DNA of 64,000 nucleotides from JANPLN01 sp043757265 (GTDB lineage: Bacteria; Bdellovibrionota; Bdellovibrionia; Bdellovibrionales; JAGQZY01), in NCBI GenBank assembly GCA_043757265.1, contig JAYUQP010000061.1, forward strand, positions 1 through 64,000, given 5' to 3'. The position numbers were made by a program, and so were the translations under genes. Below are positions 33,746-41,236 of the stretch, in pieces (the stretch's first letter is position 1; every line of letters starts with the position of its first letter). The notes beneath the pieces are model-generated. The model was not told the DNA's origin, searched no databases, and worked only from the letters and a program-made list of their open reading frames with translations.

Positions 33746-34675
33746 TTACTCGCTTACTAGGTCGTCATCATCATCAGTGGCATCATCTTCGTCGTTCACG
33801 GTGTCGTCGTCTTCGTCTAAATCACCATCGTCATCGCTATCAGAACCACAATCAGCTTCTTTTTCGAGGCCTTTACGAATACAAGTGTAAACATCTTCTG
33901 CGCTTTCATCAATTGCTGGACAAAGACTTACTCCAGCATACCGACTAGCTGAGGAAATTATTGCACCATTTGGTAATCCAGAAAGATCAATTTGTTTGAA
34001 CAAATTGGCAAGTTTGATTTCGATAACAATACCTTGGCCATCAACCGGAACTACTGCATGAGGTCCATTGATTTCAATTTCCGTTTCCTCATCGGATTCA
34101 AAACTAAATGTGTTAACTCCAATCGACCCGGCGATATAGATACTATTATGAAGTAAGCCAGCAGGTGCACCGCTCACAGCAACGTCAGCTGCGTGCAACT
34201 TCATTTCGATGCGTTTAAAAGGAACTTGAGGAATCAATTGGGTATCAAGCACCGACGGTGTAACTGAAAGTAGGTTAACAGCATAAGGACCTGAAAACTC
34301 TTCATCGTCATCATCGTCTGTTTCATTATCAGCCAATTCATTTTCTTCAGCTTCCTCTTCGGCGAGTTCGTCAGCGTCAGCAAATTCCAAAGCTTCGAAT
34401 TCTACCGACTCAACCATGACCCAAGCGTCAGTTAAAGACACAACTAGGCCTGTGGAATCAACCATGGATGTTGGCATAAAAGCATAGGAGCTAGGTAAAA
34501 TAAATTCCAATATTTTTTCGAAATTTGTCAGCTTAGCTACGGTCGGGGCGGTACCCGATGCAGTCATCTTAAAGGGAACGGACACGTATTTTGTTTCATT
34601 GCTTTCGGAGCACGCGTTAATTGCTACGAGAGCGGCCAGTGATAACAAGGTTTTAGAGAGTAGTGACTTCTTCAA
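33746..34675 (-). CDS. Lipoprotein, paralogue 3 of the Asp-rich-tail family
   Basis: 309 residues. The signal ends LAALVAINACSES with the lipid cysteine. It is nearly collinear with 32162-33001 but carries an inserted acidic run (AEEEAEENELADNETDDDDD at about residues 106-125) and a longer acidic tail (SDDDGDLDEDDDTVNDEDDA). Two acidic tracts make the protein very negative; GAT and GAC codons in the DNA give GTCATCATC-type low complexity, which could slip during replication. GGAGGAATAAATTGAAG precedes the ATG as in paralogue 2. Exported lipoprotein, function unknown; calcium binding is a reasonable guess. Confidence 0.85.
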   Translation of the reverse strand: MKKSLLSKTLLSLAALVAINACSESNETKYVSVPFKMTASGTAPTVAKLTNFEKILEFILPSSYAFMPTSMVDSTGLVVSLTDAWVMVESVEFEALEFADADELAEEEAEENELADNETDDDDDEEFSGPYAVNLLSVTPSVLDTQLIPQVPFKRIEMKLHAADVAVSGAPAGLLHNSIYIAGSIGVNTFSFESDEETEIEINGPHAVVPVDGQGIVIEIKLANLFKQIDLSGLPNGAIISSASRYAGVSLCPAIDESAEDVYTCIRKGLEKEADCGSDSDDDGDLDEDDDTVNDEDDATDDDDDLVSE

Positions 34676-34758
34676 TTTATTCCTCCTTGGAATCTCGATT
34701 CATTCATTGATTCGAGTTGCAGTAAGAATATCAAAGCCAAAAAATAAATGTAAAAAAA

Positions 34759-34772
34759 TCACAAATGTGATC
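34759..34772. promoter_or_regulatory. Operator-like palindrome upstream of lipoprotein paralogue 3
   Basis: ATCACA-AA-TGTGAT matches 33084-33097 except at the centre. A second shared motif TGTGATCATCAAATCTCA lies at 34861-34878. The surrounding AT-rich sequence has drifted, so the palindrome is better conserved than its neighbours. Confidence 0.55.
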
Positions 34773-34946
34773 AATAATATTTATTAAATCATATAAAAAT
34801 GAATAATAGCATATAATTAGACTAAGTATCAAGATGAGAAATAAATTCCATTTGTTAAATTGTGATCATCAAATCTCACTTAGATACTTTGCAAAATACT
34901 AATCAAAAGATTCAGCGAACCTCAAGAACTCACGATTCTGCGGGTA

Positions 34947-35069
34947 AATCCGGTGCCAGGTCCTGTTTAATCCGGTACCCGACTCATGAATACCCGCAGC
35001 AGAGTTAATTTTGCGACGTTTGTACAGGCAGAGTTGGGAACCGGATTAAACAGGACCTGGCACCGGATT
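34947..35069. repeat. Long inverted repeat (family B), copy 1
   Basis: Arms 34947-34976 and 35040-35069 are perfectly complementary over 30 bp; the left arm starts AATCCGGTGCCAGGTCC. A second nested pair, CTGCGGGTA (34938-34946) and TACCCGCAG (34991-34999), straddles the left arm. The right arm ends one base before the stop of the minus-strand gene at 35071. Confidence 0.9.
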
Positions 35070-35070
35070 A

Positions 35071-35958
35071 CTAGAGCTGGATGAAGTGGAAGTTTTTATT
35101 TTCGTTGAGGTTGGCTTTCATACCTTTGAGTAAAAAGCCGCAAGCTACGAAACTGAATTCACCTGGCTTGATAAATGAATAGAATAGTGATGCATTTTCC
35201 ACCATGTATTTAAGTCCAACACCGGCGCCGCCGGCGGCTTCGCCTTTGGTTCTTGCTTGGTCATTTAAGAATACTGCATTTAAGTAGCTAACGAGCGTTT
35301 GAATTCGCAGCGACCCGTAGGGATCTGTGCAACCAATGATAACCCGAGAGCTAGAGTAGCACGAAAAAATCTTGGCAGTCTTGCCAGCCGGGAACGAAAT
35401 ATTTTGGTCGCGTCGTAAATTCTGGAAAAGATGTTTGCCGGTTTCATCTACAGGTGCGCTAAATACAGAGTTCATATACATTTCGTCGGCGACCTGAATG
35501 CACAATTCTTTGAGGCTTATCAGCTTGTTATCTTGCATAAGGAAAAAATTGAGCTTTTCTAAAATAGCCTGCTTTTCGTAATTCGATGTGTACGGAATAG
35601 AAACATGGTTTTCTTCATTTGGTCCCGTGTTCGGACTGAAGTTTGCCAAGAACATAGGCGACGGCCCTGCAAAGGAAGTGGGTTTTGCAATCATCAATGC
35701 TGAGAACAATAGCTCTTGCGAAAAATCATCTCGATTCTTATTTACAAATTGCATATAGCCGCGCTCTGCTAAGCCTAAAACTTCTTTTATAGTCGCTTTT
35801 TCGATAACGATAATAACTTTTTTTGGATCGTGAAGATTTTGAATTTGAGTGCGCTCTGTCGGGTAGTGCAAAACGCTAATGTCTTTTAAGATTGGCGCAA
35901 CCTTAGCCAAGGATTCTTTTGTCAAAAAATCAGGATAACGTGATAGTAATGGCGTCAT
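35071..35958 (-). CDS. GHKL-ATPase-like protein of a STAS switch pair
   Basis: 295 residues. The last third has SCYSSSRVIIGCTDPYGSL and GEAAGGAGVGLKYMVENAS, like the N and G boxes of GHKL ATPases (anti-sigma or SpoIIE-like kinases), though the canonical Asn and DxGxG are not clear. The N-terminal 150 residues resemble nothing I know. It overlaps the upstream STAS gene by four bases (ATGA), the classic pairing of a kinase-like protein with its antagonist. That pairing is the main support for a partner-switching role. No membrane segment. Confidence 0.65.
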   Translation of the reverse strand: MTPLLSRYPDFLTKESLAKVAPILKDISVLHYPTERTQIQNLHDPKKVIIVIEKATIKEVLGLAERGYMQFVNKNRDDFSQELLFSALMIAKPTSFAGPSPMFLANFSPNTGPNEENHVSIPYTSNYEKQAILEKLNFFLMQDNKLISLKELCIQVADEMYMNSVFSAPVDETGKHLFQNLRRDQNISFPAGKTAKIFSCYSSSRVIIGCTDPYGSLRIQTLVSYLNAVFLNDQARTKGEAAGGAGVGLKYMVENASLFYSFIKPGEFSFVACGFLLKGMKANLNENKNFHFIQL

Positions 35959-36428
35959 TTTTTCATAAAGTCGAAAAAGTTTTCAGTAATGATATCAATC
36001 TCCATTGCATTGCCAGTCGAATCCTTAATTTGCGGTATCTGAAACAATCCATCGAATGAATAGTCTTTGCCAAGATGAAGAGTTACGATTTTACGTTCGT
36101 CAATAGCGTCTGAATAAAAGGGAATTTTGACTGAACTGACCGAACACCTTTCAGAGAGTGAGCCAGCAATCTGATTAAACGTTTTCACGAAAATCACGGG
36201 ACAGTTTTCGATGGTGATCTTTTCGTAGAGACTATTGCATTCGGCAATCCATTGGCACCACTTTCGAGTGCCGATGGAATTGAGGCCGACCACGGCATCA
36301 AGATCGACAGTGAGGTGCGGCTCTTTTTTCATCGCAGGAAGACTAGCAATCTCGTTGAGATAGCCTGAAAGAACAATTTTAGAACCGTTAGGGGATATAC
36401 CAATCGATGTCGAAAAAGGGGTAGTCAT
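35955..36428 (-). CDS. STAS-domain (anti-sigma-antagonist-like) protein
   Basis: 157 residues. LTVDLDAVVGLNSIGTRKWC followed by ITIENCPVIFVKTFNQIAG reads as the STAS core, where NSIGTR occupies the place of the phosphorylatable DSxG loop. About 50 extra residues follow at the C-terminus. It is the first gene of a coupled pair with the GHKL-like protein at 35071. In known systems such pairs control sigma factors or signalling enzymes by partner switching. It is divergent from an ECF sigma gene 243 bp away, a possible but unproven target. Confidence 0.72.
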   Translation of the reverse strand: MTTPFSTSIGISPNGSKIVLSGYLNEIASLPAMKKEPHLTVDLDAVVGLNSIGTRKWCQWIAECNSLYEKITIENCPVIFVKTFNQIAGSLSERCSVSSVKIPFYSDAIDERKIVTLHLGKDYSFDGLFQIPQIKDSTGNAMEIDIITENFFDFMKK

Positions 36429-36671
36429 ACTAGAATTTTAACCAAGAAAAAAACCTACGTCTCGCTTTTTCTTATGGGGTTTATAAAAAACTGTGCCTCG
36501 ACTTTGGATGGGGTGCAAACTAATGTCTCATGCAGGGAGGAAAATCTCCCAGAAAGAGGGCAAATGAAGATTGATCTTTTAATCGCCTCCGCCGCCGAAT
36601 CCTGGCGAGCGTAACCAAAATCCAAGCTAGCCTCGAGTTTTAAAAATTTTGTACTGAGAAAAGGGGGAAAA

Positions 36672-37232
36672 ATGATCTCAGTTCAGGATAAGGATTTGGT
36701 TTACGAAATTCAAAATGGCAACCGTGCAGCTTACACCGTTTTGGTTAAGAAATATGAAAAGCTTCTATTACGTCTACTTTTAAGGTTTGTGCGGGATGAA
36801 GAACTTGCCAGGGATATCATGCAGGAAGCTTTTTTGAAAACCTACATGAGCTTACCGCAGTTTCAGTTTAAGTGTTCCTTCAAAAATTGGTTGTATAAAA
36901 TCGCGTTAAACACCGCCCGAAATAAGTTGCGTGCTCTTCGAGAAACAGAAAACATCGAAGACATGGTCATTTTGGAGGCCTGTTTGATCGAAACAAATAT
37001 GGTAAAAGACGAATTGCTCGTCCAACTGAGGGAGTTTGTTGAATCCTTACCCGAAAAGCAGAAGCGCACTTTAGAGCTTCGGGTTTTCCAGGACCTAAGT
37101 TTTAAAGAGGTTTCCTCAATCATGAATTGTCCCTATGACACAGCTAAAGCTAACTATCGTCACGCAATGCTGAAGCTGAAACAGCAGTTCAAATCAAGTT
37201 CCAGTCACGAAATGCCGAAAAAGGTGGTATGA
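36672..37232 (+). CDS. ECF-type RNA polymerase sigma factor
   Basis: 186 residues. Region 2 (AYTVLVKKYEKLLLRLLLRF and ARDIMQEAFLKTYMSL, with FKNWLYKIALNTARN) binds core polymerase and the -10 element. Region 4 (LPEKQKRTLELRVFQDLSFK, then EVSSIMNCPYDTAKANYRHA) is the -35-binding helix-turn-helix. AAGGGGG precedes the ATG. It overlaps the next gene by four bases (ATGA). That partner is a secreted protein rather than the usual membrane anti-sigma factor, so control of the sigma factor is unclear. The divergent STAS/ATPase pair is the nearest candidate. Confidence 0.93.
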   Translation: MISVQDKDLVYEIQNGNRAAYTVLVKKYEKLLLRLLLRFVRDEELARDIMQEAFLKTYMSLPQFQFKCSFKNWLYKIALNTARNKLRALRETENIEDMVILEACLIETNMVKDELLVQLREFVESLPEKQKRTLELRVFQDLSFKEVSSIMNCPYDTAKANYRHAMLKLKQQFKSSSSHEMPKKVV

Positions 37233-37864
37233 AAAAACACCTTTTTTTATTCCAATTGTTTTTTGCGGCGAACGGTTTTGCTCAGAATACATCGTCCGAA
37301 GATGAGTTTCGGTGTCTTCGAGAGTTACGAAGCCAAATGGACTCAAGGTTTTTCTACGAGCCTGCTGGGCGAAATACAATTCTGTATTTTATGAGAGAAA
37401 ACGGACAAGCTAATGTGGGGATGTTTGATCGTGCACATAATCCTACGATGTTAGTCATTGAAAACGACGCTCTTCTCGTTTGCAACATGGATTTCGACCA
37501 CAGGGGAGCGATTAACTTTAAAATCGAAGAAGAGGCTGTCGAAACTTTGAAACTCACATATACAAAAGCATCTCCGCACTTTCGTGATTCGGGTTGGTTC
37601 CCTCCACGTCGACCTTGCGAAAACGCTCTGACGGGCTCAAGTCAAACCCAAGCGACAGACGCTTTAAGAAACATTATCAAACAGGGTTTGAGAGGCTATT
37701 TCACTAGTAATGGCGCTCAAAGTTTACTGCCCGCCAATTGCAATGGCGCAGCTGGACTTCGAGAAGAAGACATCCAGCTTGTGCGTGATGAAGTTGCGGC
37801 AATAATTTCTGCACCGGCAAGCACCGCGCCCGCAGGACCAACTAGCGGCGAAGTTGCTCCGTAA
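37229..37864 (+). CDS. Secreted protein coupled to the ECF sigma gene
   Basis: 211 residues. The signal peptide (HLFLFQLFFAANGFAQN) probably ends at FAQ. The mature protein has cysteines at about 29, 90, 129 and 172 and a Pro/Ala-rich C-terminal end. No zinc-binding anti-sigma motif and no membrane segment. It is translationally coupled to the sigma factor (ATGA), so the two are made together. Its last 23 bases overlap the end of the convergent metalloprotease gene. Function unknown; a periplasmic sensor for the sigma factor would need a membrane partner. Confidence 0.75.
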   Translation: MKKHLFLFQLFFAANGFAQNTSSEDEFRCLRELRSQMDSRFFYEPAGRNTILYFMRENGQANVGMFDRAHNPTMLVIENDALLVCNMDFDHRGAINFKIEEEAVETLKLTYTKASPHFRDSGWFPPRRPCENALTGSSQTQATDALRNIIKQGLRGYFTSNGAQSLLPANCNGAAGLREEDIQLVRDEVAAIISAPASTAPAGPTSGEVAP

Positions 37865-38903
37865 ACTTTTTCAAACTAGCTTCCGGATCGGCCACATCTT
37901 CGAGCGATTTGCAGTAGGCGAGAATCTTTGTAAAATCAGCCTTAAAATGCTCATTGAGTTTTTGAAAATCCGAAAGATCATTCATATATAATTTAAATCC
38001 CAGCAGGCGAGCATTATTGATCTCAGCTGTGCCAAAATTGACGTAGCGTTTTGTTTTAAGTTTAAGCTTCACAGCGCTCGTAAAGTTTTTTTGGATTTCC
38101 ACAAATTGCTGTTCGCGGGTTTTTAACATGTCCACATCATTTTTATGGGCTTTGTACCACTCCTCAAGGTTTTTAATTTCGTGTGAGATAAACTCGGTAA
38201 ACACTCTCTGATCGTGTTCGTCGTCCTCGATGTCCTGCGCGACGGTGCTGAAAATTTCTGGTCCCTTTTGTTGGTAAAACAAGCGAGTTCCCAGATCCCC
38301 CAAGTAAGTTGCGAGGCGCTCGTTGAAATTTGCGCTACCAGAAATATAAAGTGTCGCATGCACAGTTTCGTGGATGATGGTGTTTACAAGGTCCACGTCC
38401 TGATAGTTTGTCATCGAAGACAGCACAGGATCGCGAAACCAGCCAAGAGTGCTAAAGGCCGAAACACCTCGCACATACGTATCGTAATTTTGTGTTTGCA
38501 GGTCCTTTGCCAGAACATTTGCAGGCTCCGGCTTGAAATATCCCTTGTACGGCACACTGCCAACAATTGGAAACCACCAAGTATAATAGGTAAGTTCGTT
38601 TTTTGGAGCTGCGCTTACCACGTAAGTAACATAAGGGCCGTCGAGTTGCACGTAAGTGCTATAGTTCTTGGTTTTTTTAAGTTTTAAAAAATCTTCCGCG
38701 AAAGTTTTGGCTTCGCGTGCAAGGATGAGTTTTTTTTTCACATCGGTGCGGATATCATCATTTTGTAAAACGTCATCGATGGGAACGGCTCGCTTTAGAA
38801 TTCGTCCTTGGTGGTAAGCATTGTTAATTAGATATCCCACCTGGCACGAAGAGACTGTAAGGCTCAAAAGTAGCCAAAGGAAAATAGCTTTTATAAAAAC
38901 CAC
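37842..38903 (-). CDS. Putative aminopeptidase lipoprotein (PF10023-type)
   Basis: About 353 residues from GTG 38903, which has AGGA upstream; TTG 38927 is also possible. The signal ends SLTVSSCQ, a probable lipid site. GVSAFSTLGWFRDPVLSSM followed by NTIIHETVHATLYISG and NFNERLATYLG is the signature of the PF10023 putative-aminopeptidase family; HETVH is an HExxH zinc site and the later Glu a likely third ligand. It sits in the periplasm or outer membrane. It overlaps the beta-barrel gene upstream by about a dozen bases, so they are co-expressed. Substrates of the family are not well known. Confidence 0.85.
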   Translation of the reverse strand: MVFIKAIFLWLLLSLTVSSCQVGYLINNAYHQGRILKRAVPIDDVLQNDDIRTDVKKKLILAREAKTFAEDFLKLKKTKNYSTYVQLDGPYVTYVVSAAPKNELTYYTWWFPIVGSVPYKGYFKPEPANVLAKDLQTQNYDTYVRGVSAFSTLGWFRDPVLSSMTNYQDVDLVNTIIHETVHATLYISGSANFNERLATYLGDLGTRLFYQQKGPEIFSTVAQDIEDDEHDQRVFTEFISHEIKNLEEWYKAHKNDVDMLKTREQQFVEIQKNFTSAVKLKLKTKRYVNFGTAEINNARLLGFKLYMNDLSDFQKLNEHFKADFTKILAYCKSLEDVADPEASLKKFTEQLRR

Positions 38904-39481
38904 GAAATGCCCATCCTGGCGGCCCAATCAAAATCTTTGATATCTTTATTTATCGCGCCACTTGTCCAAAATTCGAGGCCCGCTTTAAAAGACAAACGCT
39001 GCGTGAGACGAAACTGCATCCCAAAACCGGCACTCGGTACAACTGTAGAGTTAATTTCCACCGTTTGCGGTAGTTCTGGGACACCATTATTAATATATTC
39101 GTAATCAATGGATTTTCTATCAAAATAGGCAACACCGGCTTTAATATAGGGAATAAAAGTATCGCTCCGTTTTCCAAAAGTAAAAACAAGATCGGTGCCG
39201 ATGAGGCTGTAGCGGTGAGTGGTGGTCGAAGTGATAGTGCTTGAAGGAATAAAGCGCGTGTTTTTTCCCTGGCTGTAGCTAAACTCAATTGCTGTCATTT
39301 CGCGAAAGTAATAGGCAAACGAAGCGGTGTATGCGGAGCTTTCATCGAAAGCGCGCTGGGTTGTGCCTAACTCAGTAAGATAGACTTTTCGGTAGTTACC
39401 CGAAAGCCCAACTTCATAATATTCATTGTACTGGGCCAAACCTATGGAAGGTAGCCACAATAAAAATATCCACCAGCGCAT
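38891..39481 (-). CDS. Small outer-membrane beta-barrel protein
   Basis: 196 residues. The signal peptide (WWIFLLWLPSIGLAQ) is followed by alternating hydrophobic strands (YEVGLSGNYRKVYLTEL, SAYTASFAYYFREMTAIEFSYS, YIKAGVAYF, SAGFGMQFRLTQRLSFKAGLEFW) ending in WAARMGISWFL, with a C-terminal aromatic pair as in outer-membrane porin-like proteins. About eight strands fit the OMP_b-brl fold. It overlaps the PF10023 lipoprotein gene downstream and is the first gene of that pair. Function unknown. Confidence 0.85.
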   Translation of the reverse strand: MRWWIFLLWLPSIGLAQYNEYYEVGLSGNYRKVYLTELGTTQRAFDESSAYTASFAYYFREMTAIEFSYSQGKNTRFIPSSTITSTTTHRYSLIGTDLVFTFGKRSDTFIPYIKAGVAYFDRKSIDYEYINNGVPELPQTVEINSTVVPSAGFGMQFRLTQRLSFKAGLEFWTSGAINKDIKDFDWAARMGISWFL

Positions 39482-39685
39482 TTAGTTTCCTATCGAGTAA
39501 ATAATTTCAGTGTTAGGTCGCACTTTGCAGGGTGCCATTTATACTCCTCTGCGAGTTAGCGACCGCTAGCCCGTCGTTGTGCCTTTTCCAAAATTGAAAA
39601 CACTTCTCTAAAATGGAATTGATTATAACTAACGGGACTTCTAGATTTTACCAAGATTCAGAGAGAGACGTATAGTCCAGCGAGT

Positions 39686-40465
39686 CTATTGTCTGGATGG
39701 GTTGTAATGGACAAGAAAACGATAGCGAATACGGATGTAACCGTCCTCATCGATCATCTCAAGCGGAGGGTTTGGGAAGTTTTTGGCTGTTTTGAAGGCG
39801 CGTATGGGGGCGCCGTCCATATCTGAATCGCCCGCCAACTGAAGTGGCTCGACAGCAATAACAGCACCGTTTTTATCCAATAGAACTTCGATAATGGTCA
39901 CCCACGACTTACTAACGGGACCAAGCTCGCCTCGACGCTTTAGTCGTTCGAAGCCACTAATTACACTTTGTGCCCAGGGCCAAACAACTTTTTCGGCCAT
40001 GCGACGGTAAAAAGAATAATAAACATTCTGATCCGTGTTCAGCGCAACCATATCGCCAATTTCAAGTTCAGGGGGAAGATAGCTTTGCAGCCGCTGACGA
40101 ATTCCCGAACTCAAAGTGGGTTGAGTTTGAGAAATAAACAAATCATCATCTGAAGGGTTGATAGAACGAAGCTGCTCTCCGAGCGAGTTGGATTTCTCGT
40201 CGTCTTTTTTGGCCGTGGGATTTGCTTGCTGTTGCGGTGACTGCATTGAGGTGATGGCCGATGGGTTGATATCGCGAGTTCGAGTTTGCTTTTCAACTCG
40301 CTGAGAAGACTCTGCCATAACTGGCGAGGTGGGATCGTCGCGAAACTCCACAAATAGCCTTGGAGGTGCTTTTTCCTCCGGAATATTCAAAGATATGACC
40401 TTAAGGCTTAAAAGCAGTAGTGCATGAACCATTAGACTCAGGATAACTCCCTGATTTAATGTCAC
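39686..40465 (-). CDS. TonB/TolA-like energy-transducing protein
   Basis: 259 residues. It begins with a membrane anchor (VILSLMVHALLLLSLKVISL), then an unstructured Pro/Gln/Ser/Lys-rich linker to about 110. A C-terminal domain (about 150-259) with VIEVLLDKNGAVIAVEPLQLAG and FPNPPLEMIDEDGYIRIRYRFLV matches the TonB C-terminal fold. It would span the periplasm. No ExbB/ExbD genes are nearby, so an orphan TonB or a TolA-like role is open. The start is GTG with a weak ribosome site. It is divergent from the PilZ gene. Confidence 0.78.
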   Translation of the reverse strand: MTLNQGVILSLMVHALLLLSLKVISLNIPEEKAPPRLFVEFRDDPTSPVMAESSQRVEKQTRTRDINPSAITSMQSPQQQANPTAKKDDEKSNSLGEQLRSINPSDDDLFISQTQPTLSSGIRQRLQSYLPPELEIGDMVALNTDQNVYYSFYRRMAEKVVWPWAQSVISGFERLKRRGELGPVSKSWVTIIEVLLDKNGAVIAVEPLQLAGDSDMDGAPIRAFKTAKNFPNPPLEMIDEDGYIRIRYRFLVHYNPSRQ

Positions 40466-40569
40466 TTTCTAATACCCATCCAAATTTTCACGCGGTTTCC
40501 TCCAGCTTCCTCAGATGCTTAAAGTTGAGACACTTTTGTGCCGATATATATATAACACATGGAGGGGGA

Positions 40570-41094
40570 ATGAGCTCAAGCGGGAATGTTATCGATTTAC
40601 AGAAGCATCGCACTAAACGGCAGAAAAAGCCGAAAAGCAAAATATCGCAGGATCTGGCATCCATCGTAGACATTACAGAGATGCGACAGGAAATAATAGC
40701 CGAAGAACGTCGTGGCGTAAAGCGAACCTTACTGACCGAGTTTGTAGGTTTGCATTTGATTGTTCCTAACAAGGGCCTCACAAAGTGCGCACTTTATGAC
40801 ATCTCGGAAAACGGTTTAGCCTTCGAAATGCCATTCGAGTATGGCCAATTCAAAGTTGGCGAAATGGTTGCGTTGAGAGTGTATCTTAACCATCAGACTT
40901 ACTTTCCATTTGTGGTAAAAATCAATAATGCTCGTTATATGGAGGACGAAGGTGTGCATCGCTTTGGTGGCGCATTTCAAAAAGAAACCATCAACGAAAT
41001 TGCGCTGTTTCACTTTGCTAAATTTATCGAAAATGTAAGTGCCTATTTAAAGACCGATCACGGTGATGTATTAGTCTCCAATCTTGGAGACTAA
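40570..41094 (+). CDS. PilZ-domain protein (cyclic di-GMP effector)
   Basis: 174 residues from ATG 40570, preceded by GGAGGGGG; the frame is open upstream without a ribosome site. After a Lys-rich N-terminus, RGVKR gives the RxxxR motif and DISENGLAF the D/NxSxxG motif, which together bind cyclic di-GMP. It is the natural receiver for the diguanylate cyclase at 29398, though no link is shown. The output partner is unknown. A hairpin that includes the stop codon follows. Confidence 0.88.
   Translation: MSSSGNVIDLQKHRTKRQKKPKSKISQDLASIVDITEMRQEIIAEERRGVKRTLLTEFVGLHLIVPNKGLTKCALYDISENGLAFEMPFEYGQFKVGEMVALRVYLNHQTYFPFVVKINNARYMEDEGVHRFGGAFQKETINEIALFHFAKFIENVSAYLKTDHGDVLVSNLGD
41071..41094. terminator. 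Hairpin over the PilZ stop codon
   Basis: TTAGTCTCCAA (41071-41081) pairs with TTGGAGACTAA (41084-41094) and covers the stop codon. There is no clear T-run, so its role in termination is uncertain. A second hairpin, GCGCAAT-GTCT-ATTGCGC, follows near 41129-41146. Confidence 0.5.
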
Positions 41095-41236
41095 TCACTC
41101 GTCTCGCGAGCACTCGCACCATGACTCAAGCGCAATGTCTATTGCGCTATACATTATAAACATTCATTTACAAGCGTGTTAGGTTGCAGTCCAATAAAGT
41201 CTGAGATGAAAACGTCTCAACTTTCTGGAGGCAAAC

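Larger units (their letters stand above)
34676..35070. other. 395-bp gap: promoter region and palindrome B copy 1
   Basis: The part up to about 34880 is the promoter region of lipoprotein paralogue 3 (see the palindrome at 34759). From 34938 to 35069 a long inverted repeat fills the rest. No coding sequence is visible. Confidence 0.6.

Noticed and set aside
33084..34772. CRP/FNR-type binding sites
   Set aside because: The half-sites are in the order TCACA then TGTGA with a two-base gap, the reverse of the CRP site TGTGA-N6-TCACA.
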